Source: Marinomonas arctica (GTDB lineage: Bacteria; Pseudomonadota; Gammaproteobacteria; Pseudomonadales; Marinomonadaceae). Taken from it: a stretch of 64,000 bases of DNA. The stretch covers positions 1-64,000 of the forward strand of contig NZ_QHJF01000001.1 in NCBI RefSeq assembly GCF_003259225.1, given 5' to 3'. Position 1 is the first letter of the stretch; the number at the start of each line of letters is the position of its first letter. The notes under the pieces are model-generated. The model did not search any database. It saw only the letters and a list, made by a program, of their open reading frames with translations, and was not told where the DNA came from. Made by a program: the position numbers and the translations under genes. Positions 54,135 to 63,050 of this stretch are shown one piece after another.

Positions 54135-55142
54135 TTAACGAACTTCGTTTAAATAGCGCTGAGAAAAATCACCTTGTGCCTCTGCCATTTTGGCAAAATC
54201 GACGGTTTTCGCGCGCTCATAGTCTGATGCCGGAAGGAACTTCGCTTCAATATCAGGCGTCATCGCAGAAGCGATAACGGGGCGAAGATAAGCTTCAGCC
54301 CAGACTTGCTGACCTTTATCGGATAAAACAAAATCCAATACTTTGTGGCCATTGTCTGGCTGCGGTGAGTTCTTCACCGCACTCATCACATAAGGCACAA
54401 CAACAGAACCTTCTTGAGGAATGACAAACTGAATATTTGCGCCATCCTTGTATTTGGCACGGTATGCATTGAAGTCGTAATCAAGCAAAATAGGAATCTC
54501 TCCCGAAATAACACGCGCATAGGCGGTTTGTTTTGGCACGATGGGGTGGTTCTTAGCCAGTTTTTTGAAATAATCAATCGCAGGGGTAAAGTTGCTCATG
54601 TCGCCACCGAACGACTGATTAATCGCCACCGCGCCAGCATAACCAACAAAGGCGCTAGTTGGATCAAGGTAAGCCACCATGCCGTTATATTCTGGTTTTA
54701 AAAGATCGTTCCAAGATTGTGGAATTGGCTTACCATCCAACGCGTCTTTATTAACAAAGAAACCTATGGTGCCAGAATGAATCGCAAACCAACGGCCTTG
54801 AGGGTCTTTTAAACCTTGCGGGATTTTGTCCCAATTTTCCGGTTTATAGGAGGCAACAACGCCCTTTTCTGCCGCCTTAATACCAAAAGACACACCATAA
54901 TAAACAACATCCGCTACCGGACTGTTTTCCTCTGCGACTAATTGCGACAGAGACTGGCCCGAGTTTTTATTGTCCATTGGGATAGAAATACCTAGCTCTT
55001 TTTTGATCAATTCAAGCTGCCCACCCCAATTCGCCCATTCCGGTGGACAGTTGTAACAAATCGCATCCGCTGCGTAGGACGCTCCTGTTGTCAGCCCCAA
55101 CGATAGAACCGCTAATGTCGACACTTTTTTAAAGATACTCAT
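54135..55142 (-). CDS. Periplasmic binding protein of the LacI-linked ABC importer
   Basis: A 335-residue family-1 solute-binding protein with a signal peptide (cleaved after SYA, before ADAICYN). CYNCPPEWANWGGQLELI has two close cysteines, and SYKPENWDKIPQGLKD matches the SYKPKNYDQL of the phn-type binder, so the two proteins are related. The ligand may be a phosphonate, phosphodiester or other anion; the phosphodiesterase and PhoB box point to organic phosphate. ATG 55142 has GAGGAG upstream. Confidence 0.87.
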   Translation of the reverse strand: MSIFKKVSTLAVLSLGLTTGASYAADAICYNCPPEWANWGGQLELIKKELGISIPMDNKNSGQSLSQLVAEENSPVADVVYYGVSFGIKAAEKGVVASYKPENWDKIPQGLKDPQGRWFAIHSGTIGFFVNKDALDGKPIPQSWNDLLKPEYNGMVAYLDPTSAFVGYAGAVAINQSFGGDMSNFTPAIDYFKKLAKNHPIVPKQTAYARVISGEIPILLDYDFNAYRAKYKDGANIQFVIPQEGSVVVPYVMSAVKNSPQPDNGHKVLDFVLSDKGQQVWAEAYLRPVIASAMTPDIEAKFLPASDYERAKTVDFAKMAEAQGDFSQRYLNEVR

Positions 55143-55171
55143 CCAACTTTCTCCTCTATTTAAAGAACGCT

Positions 55172-56179
55172 TCATATTATGGATGGCTGACATTCAGCCA
55201 CAGTCCCCACAAAGTGGGTTTGGTAATCTAACTTTCTTGCTAAAGATAACGCCGCTTTATGCTTAGCGTTAAACAACAGGTCCACCGCACACAATCCCAT
55301 GTCATGATGCGGCACCTGGATCGTGGCTAATGGTGGATACAAAATTTGCCCCAACGCCATGCCATCAAAACCGATCACAGAAACAGACTCTGGTACAGAG
55401 ACACCTTTGGATTTGAGATGGTTTACTAGCTTCAATGCCAACAAATCGTTACTGCAAAACCACGCCGTAGGAGCACTAGGCGAATCAAAAAATGACCATT
55501 GGGTTTGATTGAAAGGGGTTAACGCATATTGATCGACTTCCATCAACAGTGCTGAGGATAGTGCGGCTTCTTTATTGAGCCGCTCAGTGAATCCTAAATA
55601 GCGCTGTTTTGCTCTATCGGACGATTGAAAACGCCCCGCGACCATACCAATCTTGCGATGCCCCAAAGACAGCAGGTGCTCTGCCACATCGCAACCAGCC
55701 TGATAGTTGTCAACGTAAACACACGGTTCATCTGAGGATTGGTTATGAACCAAGCAGAAAGGAAAACGGAACTCTCGCAGTAAAGACAAGGCCTCGTTGT
55801 CTTCTACTGACGTCGTTGTCAAAATCACCCCTATAACACGTTGGCGAATCAGATCAATAATGGCCTGTTTTTCACGGCTGCGCTCATATTGGGTATCGAC
55901 CACAACGACAGAGTAGCCAAAATGCCGGGCTCGTTGCTGAATGCCTGCCACAATTTCCGAAAAGACCGGATTCAGCAAACTGGGAATCATCACCCCTATG
56001 GTTGGATTATGATTCCAATCCACTTGCTTAGAAGAATGATTGGCATCGTATCCAGTCAACTCGATCACTTTTTCAATACGTGCCCGAACGACGTCACTTA
56101 AGGGTGCGGTCTTGTTTAGGCACCGTGAGACTGTCGCGGGAGAAACCCCTGCTAATGCAGCGACATCTTTAATGTTCAT
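55172..56179 (-). CDS. LacI family transcriptional regulator
   Basis: A 335-residue repressor. The HTH is MNIKDVAALAGVSPATVSRC followed by the hinge helix region, then a periplasmic-binding-type effector domain (IGVMIPSLLNPVFSEI, HLLSLGHRKIGMVAG, VSVIGFDGMALG). It lies 29 bp upstream of the binding-protein gene and is probably the first gene of that operon, with a PhoB box in front. The effector is unknown; the operator could not be located. Confidence 0.9.
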   Translation of the reverse strand: MNIKDVAALAGVSPATVSRCLNKTAPLSDVVRARIEKVIELTGYDANHSSKQVDWNHNPTIGVMIPSLLNPVFSEIVAGIQQRARHFGYSVVVVDTQYERSREKQAIIDLIRQRVIGVILTTTSVEDNEALSLLREFRFPFCLVHNQSSDEPCVYVDNYQAGCDVAEHLLSLGHRKIGMVAGRFQSSDRAKQRYLGFTERLNKEAALSSALLMEVDQYALTPFNQTQWSFFDSPSAPTAWFCSNDLLALKLVNHLKSKGVSVPESVSVIGFDGMALGQILYPPLATIQVPHHDMGLCAVDLLFNAKHKAALSLARKLDYQTHFVGTVAECQPSII

Positions 56180-56232
56180 GACAACTCACCTTCTGCGACA
56201 ACCTTAGATGCAGCGAAGTATAGAAATCATAA

Positions 56233-56250
56233 GTGACGAATTTGTGACAG
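56233..56250 (-). promoter_or_regulatory. PhoB box upstream of the LacI-ABC-phosphodiesterase operon
   Basis: Minus-strand reading CTGTCACAAATTCGTCAC, two GTCAC units 11 bp apart, about 15 of 18 positions matching the E. coli Pho box. It lies 54 bp before the lacI-type gene, oriented for activation. Confidence 0.7.
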
Positions 56251-56383
56251 AAAAAGACACTTGACGGCAAATTAAAAGATTTTAAATGCTTTTTCTCTGC
56301 TATTTAATGGAATTTAGCGTATGAAACACAATCATTTCATCACTAAAACGCGACATAAAAAAGATTAAAAAATAGACAAAAAA

Positions 56384-56420
56384 AAACCAACCATCGATAT
56401 TTAAAATCGATAATTGGTTT
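56384..56420 (-). terminator. Terminator downstream of the Tsx-like gene
   Basis: AAACCAA-ATCGAT (56384-56398) and ATCGAT-TTGGTTT (56406-56420) form a long stem with a small internal loop, and the minus strand continues in T residues. It lies 36 bp after the Tsx-like stop. Confidence 0.8.
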
Positions 56421-56455
56421 TTATGCGCTATCCCTTTATTACCACTAATGCGGTA

Positions 56456-57244
56456 TTAGAATTTATACGTCGCTGCGATGTAATGTGAAACACCAGAAGA
56501 TTTGAATCCAGAACTGTCTTCAATACCGTAAACATCTTTGTAGATTTTTAAGCCGTAACCCAATGCATATTGTTTAGAGTGCCAATACAAACCTTGGAAA
56601 GTAGCCCCACCGTCTGTTGCCGATACATAATCACTGTCCATACCAAATTGGTAATCGACATAACCTTGATAGGCTAAAAATGAACCGTTATCAAAATTCA
56701 CAATCGGCTTAAACCAGTTTGCTGAAAACTGGTAACCATTCCAACCATTACGGTTACCAAAACTTTTATCATACAAAGAGTAAATGTTCATGCCTACTTT
56801 GCCTAACCAAGGCACGTTCACATCCGCCCCTAAACCAATAAAAGAATTATTGGTGCCATCTTGTCCACCGTCTAAACTAAACAACGTTGAGACATAAAGC
56901 TCTTGCACGGCACCGAAAGATAAATCCTTGCCTGTCATACCATCCAAAGAAAAGCGCGGCGCCAACTTAAGAAACATCTTATCGTTATCTGCTTTATCAC
57001 TGCTGTCGCTTGACGTCACATTGAATATATCTAGGTAACCATAAAGATCAACAATACCTGAACGGCCACCAAATTCTATTTCCAAATAGTCGTGGCTTGA
57101 TTCACCTGGTAGCTCATCAAAGGCATACATCAGGTTAAATTGACGCCAAGAATAATCGTTTTTATGAATATCATCAGAATAATCAGCAGCAAAGCCAGTG
57201 CTAGCAAGCGCCATGGTAGATAAAGCTAAAAGTGTCTTACGCAT
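56456..57244 (-). CDS. Tsx/OmpK-like outer-membrane channel
   Basis: A 262-residue beta-barrel porin with a signal peptide (ending GFAA). DIHKNDYSWRQFNLMYAFDE at the mature start, LEIEFGGRSGIVDLYGYLD and the terminal YIAATYKF with final Phe match nucleoside-specific channel (Tsx, OmpK) proteins. ATG 57244 has AGGTG upstream; the longer frame starts at GTG. Nucleoside or nucleotide uptake would suit the phosphorus-scavenging theme, but no PhoB box is seen before it. Confidence 0.88.
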   Translation of the reverse strand: MRKTLLALSTMALASTGFAADYSDDIHKNDYSWRQFNLMYAFDELPGESSHDYLEIEFGGRSGIVDLYGYLDIFNVTSSDSSDKADNDKMFLKLAPRFSLDGMTGKDLSFGAVQELYVSTLFSLDGGQDGTNNSFIGLGADVNVPWLGKVGMNIYSLYDKSFGNRNGWNGYQFSANWFKPIVNFDNGSFLAYQGYVDYQFGMDSDYVSATDGGATFQGLYWHSKQYALGYGLKIYKDVYGIEDSSGFKSSGVSHYIAATYKF

Positions 57245-57666
57245 TCTTTTCACCTCATTCGGTATCGTGTTTTAAATGTGAATAAAATATGACTAAATGG
57301 TCAGAAAAATGCATGTTACAGCTTTTTAAAATCGACGCAATATAATTTAAACACCGCTTAAAATTAAATTTTATTGCACAAAAATAGTTAAAAACGCCAT
57401 TTTATCGCACTAAAATGGTAAACGTTCGAAAAGCTTAAGGCATAAGGATTTAACCCAAACCTCAGTGGGAATTGATATTTTTCAGCACAATCGCGCACCT
57501 TATTGGTGCAAATAAAATAGAAGCTAAAAAGTTGCTCTGGCAATAAATTTAGCTTAATTGGCCAATAACGTGCTCTAGATCAAATCAATTCATGGCATTC
57601 AGTTCCACAATAGCGTGATAGAAAGTTTCAACATACTTCCGATACACTTAAAAAAAGGGGAACACC
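57245..57666. other. 422-bp intergenic region with two hairpins
   Basis: An AT-rich region between the divergent Tsx-like and alcohol dehydrogenase genes. It holds CCATTTTA/TAAAATGG (57397-57418, six-base loop) and GCACC/GGTGC (57495-57509, five-base loop). These may be operators. I see no gene in it. Confidence 0.5.
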
Positions 57667-58815
57667 ATGAGCAGCACATTTTACATTCCTGCCGTAAACA
57701 TCATGGGAGAAAAGGCGCTGAATGACGCGGTTGAACAAATCGAAAGCCTTGGTTTTAAACAGGCGCTGATCGTGACAGATCCTGGTATGACCAAGCTTGG
57801 CGTGACCGCAGAAGTCAAAGCGTTACTGCAAGAGCATGGCGTAGAAAGCTTGGTGTACGATGGCGTACAACCTAACCCAACGGTAGAAAACGTTAATGCG
57901 GGCTTAGCTGTGCTGCAAACTCACCAATGTGATTGTGTGGTTTCTCTCGGAGGTGGTTCGGCTCACGATTGCGCTAAAGGTATTGCGTTGGTTGCCACCA
58001 ACGGCGGCCACATTAGCGACTATGAAGGGGTGGACGTTTCTAAAAAACCTCAACTGCCCCTGATCAGCATTAATACCACCGCAGGCACAGCGTCTGAGAT
58101 GACGCGTTTCTGTATTATCACCGACCAAGAACGTCATATCAAAATGGCCATTGTTGACCGCAACGTGACACCTATTTTGTCTGTCAACGATCCACGATTA
58201 ATGGCCGGTATGCCAGCGGCACTCACCGCTGCAACAGGCATGGACGCACTCACACACGCCATTGAAGCTTACGTATCGACAGCGGCCGACCCAATCACTG
58301 ACGCTTGTGCGATTAAGGCGATCGAGCTTATCCGCGACAATCTATACGAAGCCGTTCACAACGGCAGTAATATGCAGGCTCGCACACAAATGGCTTACGC
58401 TCAATTTTTGGCTGGCATGGCATTTAATAACGCATCGTTGGGTTACGTACATGCTATGGCCCATCAATTAGGTGGCTTCTACGATTTGCCACACGGTGTT
58501 TGTAATGCGGTGTTATTGCCCCATGTACAACGCTATAACAGCCAAGTGGCCGCGCCGCGTCTAAAAGATGTCGGCAAAGCATTGGGCGTCGATGTACATG
58601 GCTTGAGTGATAAAGACGGTGCCGACGCCGCCATTGCCGCCATCGTTAAGCTATCTCAAAGCGTGAATATCCCGTCTGGCTTACAAGAACTGGGGGCAAA
58701 AGAAGCAGACTTCGCCACCTTAGCCAGCAACGCTATGAAAGACGCTTGTGGATTTACTAACCCAATCCAACCAAGCCACGATGACGTAATGGCTATTTTT
58801 AAAGCGGCTATGTGA
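57667..58815 (+). CDS. Iron-containing alcohol dehydrogenase
   Basis: A 382-residue group III dehydrogenase oxidising a primary alcohol with [17 protein letters not shown] (near residue 97) is the cofactor loop, and the iron ligands are Asp and His in [11 protein letters not shown] and the histidines of [20 protein letters not shown]. It is highly like YiaY/AdhB-type ethanol dehydrogenases. AAGGGGAA precedes the ATG. It may pair metabolically with the aldehyde dehydrogenase at 8-10 kb. Confidence 0.93.
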   Translation: MSSTFYIPAVNIMGEKALNDAVEQIESLGFKQALIVTDPGMTKLGVTAEVKALLQEHGVESLVYDGVQPNPTVENVNAGLAVLQTHQCDCVVSLGGGSAHDCAKGIALVATNGGHISDYEGVDVSKKPQLPLISINTTAGTASEMTRFCIITDQERHIKMAIVDRNVTPILSVNDPRLMAGMPAALTAATGMDALTHAIEAYVSTAADPITDACAIKAIELIRDNLYEAVHNGSNMQARTQMAYAQFLAGMAFNNASLGYVHAMAHQLGGFYDLPHGVCNAVLLPHVQRYNSQVAAPRLKDVGKALGVDVHGLSDKDGADAAIAAIVKLSQSVNIPSGLQELGAKEADFATLASNAMKDACGFTNPIQPSHDDVMAIFKAAM

Positions 58816-58862
58816 CATCTAGCACTGTTGTTAATGTATCCTACACATCAGTTACCGTAAAA

Positions 58863-58897
58863 AAGCCTTATCGATCGCACATCGATAAGGCTTTTTT
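58863..58897 (+). terminator. Terminator downstream of the alcohol dehydrogenase
   Basis: AAGCCTTATCGAT (58863-58875) pairs perfectly with ATCGATAAGGCTT (58881-58893) around a five-base loop and is followed by TTTTTT. The remaining 218 bp up to the next gene show nothing recognisable. Confidence 0.85.
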
Positions 58898-59115
58898 ACA
58901 TAACGCATTTAGTCTATTAGAAGTTCTAGCTCAACCAGTGATAGATCACGAAATCACCACCCTAAAAACATAGAAAATTGCCGGTGTCAGAAGCTAAGCC
59001 AATGTAGTTTTGCACGATTTGATTTTACTCTACCTTACTTATCACCGATAATTCTGCAATAACATCTGGTCAGCCAGCTGCACACACATCTCCTATTCAA
59101 CGGACACCCAATTCA

Positions 59116-61302
59116 ATGGAAATCAAAGTTAATTTTCTCGACAATCTACGACTTGAAGCCAAGTTTGACGATTTTACAGTGATCACCGACCAGCCAATTC
59201 GCTACAAAGGTGATGGTTCTGCGCCCAGTCCATTTGATTATTTTTTAGCATCTTCCGCGTTGTGTGCAGCGTATTTTGTCAAGGTCTACTGCAAAGCACG
59301 TGACATCTCAACGGATAATATTCGTTTGTCACAAAATAACATTGTGGACCCAGAAGACCGCTACAACCAGATTTTCCAAATTCAAGTCGAATTACCAGAC
59401 GACATTTCTGATAAAGATCGCGAAGGCATTTTGCGCTCTATTGATCGTTGTACCGTAAAAAAAGTGGTGCAGACTGGGCCACAGTTTAAAATTGAAACCG
59501 TAGACAACCTAGACGCAGACGCTAACGCTATGTTGATGGGCAACGTCGACGCTACGGCAAGCACGGTGATTCTTGGTAAAGACTTACCACTTGAACAAAC
59601 CATTGCCAATATGACCGCCATGCTCGCCGACCTCGGCATGAAGATTGAAATCTCCTCATGGCGCAACATAGTGCCAAATGTTTGGTCTTTGCATATTCGT
59701 GACGCCGCATCGCCTATGTGCTTTACCAATGGCAAAGGCGCCTCCAAAGAAAGCGCCCTGTGTTCCGCTCTGGGTGAGTTCATCGAGCGTTTGAACAACA
59801 ACTTTTTCTACAATGATCAGTTCTTTGGCACCGAGATAGCCAACAGCGAATTCGTGCATTACCCCAATGAAAAGTGGTTTGCCCTCACCAAAGACGATTC
59901 CTTGCCAGAAGGCATCTTGGATGACTATTGCTTAGACATATACAATCCAGACGACGAGTTACGTGGTTCCCACTTGATAGACACCAACTCAGGCAATAAA
60001 AAACGCGGTATTTGCGCCATTCCCTATACACGCAAGTCCGATGGCGAAACGGTGTACTTCCCGTCGAATCTTATCGAAAACCTGTTTCTAAGTAACGGCA
60101 TGAGCGCGGGGAATAACCAACAAGAAGCGCAAGTTCAATGCTTGTCAGAAATTTTAGAACGCGCCGTTAAACGCCAAATCATTGAAGACGAAATTGTCTT
60201 GCCTGATGTGCCTATGGCTGTGTTAGAAAAATACCCGAGCATCCTTGCGGGCATCAAAGAATTGGAAGAACAAGGCTTTCCCATTGTGGTAAAAGACGCC
60301 TCGCTTGGTGGCCAATTCCCTGTGATGAATGTCACCCTGATGAATCCAAAAACGGGCGGCGTGTTTGCCTCATTTGGCGCCCATCCAAGCTTGGAAGTGG
60401 CCTTAGAACGCAGCCTCACGGAATTATTACAAGGACGCAGCTTTGAAGGCTTAAACGATATACCCAAGCCGACATTTAACAGCATGGCCGTGACCGAGCC
60501 AGAAAACTTTGTCGAGCATTTTATTGACTCAACAGGCGTCATTTCTTGGCGCTTCTTTAGCAGCAAACACGACTACGACTTCTATGAATGGGACTTTTCT
60601 GGCACCAGCCAAGAAGAGGCTGACGCCCTATTTGGCATCTTAGAAGACCTAGGCAAAGAAGTGTATGTGGCCGAACTTAGTGACTTAGGTGCCTCGGCAT
60701 GTCGGATTCTGGTGCCCGATTATTCCGAAGTCTACCCAGTAGAAGACCTAGTGTGGGACAACACCAACAAAGCGCTGGATTATCGCGAAGACATTTTAAA
60801 CCTGCATATACTCAGTGATAAACAGCTCGCTAAATTGGTGAATCGTCTTGAAGAAAGCCAACTGGACAACTACACAGACATTGCCACCTTGATTGGCATC
60901 GTATTCGATGACAATACCGTCTGGGGGCAGCTGACCATCATGGAGCTGAAAATCCTCATCTATTTGGCGCTTGGTGAACACGAAGAAGCACTCGAACTGG
61001 TTGGCGAATTTCTACAGTTTAACGACAACACCGCAAAACGCGGTCTCTTCTATCAAGCGATGAACTGCGTATTGGAAGTCACCCTAGATGAAGACCTAGA
61101 ACTGGACGACTTTATCCATAACTTTACTCGTATGTTCGGCAAAGAGGTAATGGAAAACGTCGTGGGTTCCGTCACCGGCGAGGTACGTTTTTACGGTTTG
61201 AGCAAAACCAGCATGCAACTCGAAGGCATTGAACCGCATTTACGTCTCATCGAAAGCTATAAAAAACTGCATCAAGCCCGACAGGCCAACGCAGCCAAAT
61301 AA
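59116..61302 (+). CDS. OsmC-YcaO fusion protein
   Basis: A 728-residue two-domain protein. Residues 1-150 form an OsmC-like domain (APSPFDYFLASSALCAAYFV, with a Cys, and a second Cys in IDRCTVKKVV). From about 165 a YcaO domain begins that is collinear with E. coli YcaO (WRNIVPNVWSLHIRD, CFTNGKGASKESALCSALGE, GRSFEGL, LGASACRILVPDYSEVYP). YcaO proteins use ATP to modify peptide backbones; E. coli YcaO is linked to ribosomal protein S12 beta-methylthiolation, and its own role is not settled. The C-terminal 150 residues are TPR-like. No ribosomally made peptide precursor gene is seen nearby. Confidence 0.9.
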   Translation: MEIKVNFLDNLRLEAKFDDFTVITDQPIRYKGDGSAPSPFDYFLASSALCAAYFVKVYCKARDISTDNIRLSQNNIVDPEDRYNQIFQIQVELPDDISDKDREGILRSIDRCTVKKVVQTGPQFKIETVDNLDADANAMLMGNVDATASTVILGKDLPLEQTIANMTAMLADLGMKIEISSWRNIVPNVWSLHIRDAASPMCFTNGKGASKESALCSALGEFIERLNNNFFYNDQFFGTEIANSEFVHYPNEKWFALTKDDSLPEGILDDYCLDIYNPDDELRGSHLIDTNSGNKKRGICAIPYTRKSDGETVYFPSNLIENLFLSNGMSAGNNQQEAQVQCLSEILERAVKRQIIEDEIVLPDVPMAVLEKYPSILAGIKELEEQGFPIVVKDASLGGQFPVMNVTLMNPKTGGVFASFGAHPSLEVALERSLTELLQGRSFEGLNDIPKPTFNSMAVTEPENFVEHFIDSTGVISWRFFSSKHDYDFYEWDFSGTSQEEADALFGILEDLGKEVYVAELSDLGASACRILVPDYSEVYPVEDLVWDNTNKALDYREDILNLHILSDKQLAKLVNRLEESQLDNYTDIATLIGIVFDDNTVWGQLTIMELKILIYLALGEHEEALELVGEFLQFNDNTAKRGLFYQAMNCVLEVTLDEDLELDDFIHNFTRMFGKEVMENVVGSVTGEVRFYGLSKTSMQLEGIEPHLRLIESYKKLHQARQANAAK

Positions 61303-61313
61303 CACCACGAATA

Positions 61314-61344
61314 GAAAGGGCCTGTTGGAAGCCAACACCCTTTC
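61314..61344 (+). terminator. Hairpin downstream of the OsmC-YcaO gene
   Basis: GAAAGGG-TGTTGG (61314-61328) and CCAACA-CCCTTTC (61332-61344) pair across a three-base loop with a two-base bulge. No T tract follows, so it may act as a 3'-end stabiliser and not a full terminator. Confidence 0.55.
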
Positions 61345-61421
61345 GATTAAGCCAAGCCGTTAACTGGTATTTTTAGCCCCTCTGGTTTATGATTTTTATA
61401 TCAAAAACTGAGGGGCTCGAT

Positions 61422-63005
61422 ATGGTCTATCGTCTTATAAATAGTTCGGCCATACTGCTATTTGTCATGCTATTCCTGTCTGGCTGCGCCATGTCAGGGC
61501 TAGATGCCCAAACTCGCCAATACGTCGCCATCTACCAACTGGGTGAGCCCTTTAAAGATGCCACAGACGCTCAAGCCGTAAAGATCATTAATACAACAAG
61601 CAACTCAGAGCAAATCACTTTAGGTGGTATCATTGGTCTCTGGGATCAACGACCCGCCTTACTGGACGCTGCGCTATCAAAAGGGTTTCAACCCAACCAA
61701 CCGATACCTAATCGTCTGTTTATTAGCTACCCACAAAGCGACTTCACCAAACCGTCCCCCTTGTCTGCCGCCTACGCTTTAATGCCATTGCCACCGATAG
61801 GATCGACGATTGATAATCGTGCCCAAATCACCCCTGCCATGTTGGTACGCGACATGACATCGTTTGAACGCTTGGTAACCGCTGGCGCAGACTACAACCC
61901 AACAACACTGAACATCGCTTTAAAAATGGCCACCATCTACGGTGAAAGCCCTCAACTGGCAGAGCATTTATTGGCGATGGGTGGAAATTTGCAGGCCGAC
62001 TTGAACACCGACATTCCTCCCCTCATTATTTCACTTGCCAGCCAAGGAAAGCCACAAATGATGCAATGGCTATTGGCACAAGGGACCGATCCTAACAGCC
62101 GTTTTAGCACACCGGCGCATCGTCGCTATTACAATCTAGCCGGAGGACCACCATTTTACAGCTATTTATTGGACGCCACGCCTCTCTATTTTTTACCAAC
62201 CTACACACCAGATGACAGCAGCCGACAACGTGCCATAGAAATGGCGAAAGTACTCATCGATGCTGGTGCGAATGTTAATACCACAGCCACCTTCAGCTAT
62301 AGTATACAGAATGATCAGCCCATCGCTGGCTGGACGCCCTTACACACCTATCACATGCACTTAAACCAAACCTATGGCAACCCTGAGCTAGTCAACTTTC
62401 TGATTGCTAAGGGCGCCAACCCACAAGCACTAACCAGCACAGCGCAAACGCCAGCACAAGTGACTGGGTTAATGGAACGAACCCAACAGCAAATTGTTGC
62501 TTTAGACGATCAACGTCGCCGTCAACAAGAACAACAAACCGCCCAAGCAAAACAGCAAGAACAAAACGATTCAGGCAATGTCTTTGGTAAAGTGATTGCC
62601 ATCACCGGACTGACCGCAGTGGGTGCAGCCGCCAGCAATACTGGCGTCGACTCAAGTTCCGTGGTAGACATTGTCGGCGGTGGCATTGCCGATATAATGA
62701 CTGATGGACGTGCTGGCGGTATTCAGCAAGCGCAGCAACGCCAGCAGACGCAAGCAAATACCGCCACACAAAATAACACCGCACCTTCACTCAAACCAGT
62801 AGCCAACTTCCAAACAGAAACCTATCGAGTCAGCTGCCCCTCAGGCGTAAGCAACGACATCCCCTTACGCTACAAAACCCAACAGTGCCGCACCGCGATG
62901 ATAGACTTTGCCACCGCGTATTCTTGCAATGACTACCAACGATTCGAACAAGTGCATGCCGCCTGTGACCAAGCATGCGGATCAGTGAACTGCCTACAGG
63001 AGTAG
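61422..63005 (+). CDS. Lipoprotein with ankyrin-type repeats
   Basis: A 527-residue protein: lipoprotein signal (LFVMLFLSGC, lipobox LSGC) and several ankyrin-like repeats between about residues 65 and 340 (LLAQGTDPNSRF, VLIDAGANVNTT, FLIAKGANPQAL). A Gln-rich charged stretch (residues 370-390) follows, then a Gly/Ala segment, a second Gln/Asn-rich part and a Cys-rich C-terminus with seven Cys in the last 75 residues. ATG 61422 has TGAGGGG upstream; 11 codons could be added without benefit. Envelope-anchored scaffold is likely; no partner identified. Confidence 0.8.
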   Translation: MVYRLINSSAILLFVMLFLSGCAMSGLDAQTRQYVAIYQLGEPFKDATDAQAVKIINTTSNSEQITLGGIIGLWDQRPALLDAALSKGFQPNQPIPNRLFISYPQSDFTKPSPLSAAYALMPLPPIGSTIDNRAQITPAMLVRDMTSFERLVTAGADYNPTTLNIALKMATIYGESPQLAEHLLAMGGNLQADLNTDIPPLIISLASQGKPQMMQWLLAQGTDPNSRFSTPAHRRYYNLAGGPPFYSYLLDATPLYFLPTYTPDDSSRQRAIEMAKVLIDAGANVNTTATFSYSIQNDQPIAGWTPLHTYHMHLNQTYGNPELVNFLIAKGANPQALTSTAQTPAQVTGLMERTQQQIVALDDQRRRQQEQQTAQAKQQEQNDSGNVFGKVIAITGLTAVGAAASNTGVDSSSVVDIVGGGIADIMTDGRAGGIQQAQQRQQTQANTATQNNTAPSLKPVANFQTETYRVSCPSGVSNDIPLRYKTQQCRTAMIDFATAYSCNDYQRFEQVHAACDQACGSVNCLQE

Positions 63006-63024
63006 ATAGAAAAAGGAAAGATTG

Positions 63025-63050
63025 CATTCAAGGGGTCCATTCAAGGGGTC
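63025..63050. repeat. Perfect 13-bp tandem duplication
   Basis: CATTCAAGGGGTC occurs twice in a row (63025-63037 and 63038-63050). The second copy overlaps the left inverted repeat of the transposase element. It suggests slippage or a past insertion at this end. Confidence 0.8.
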
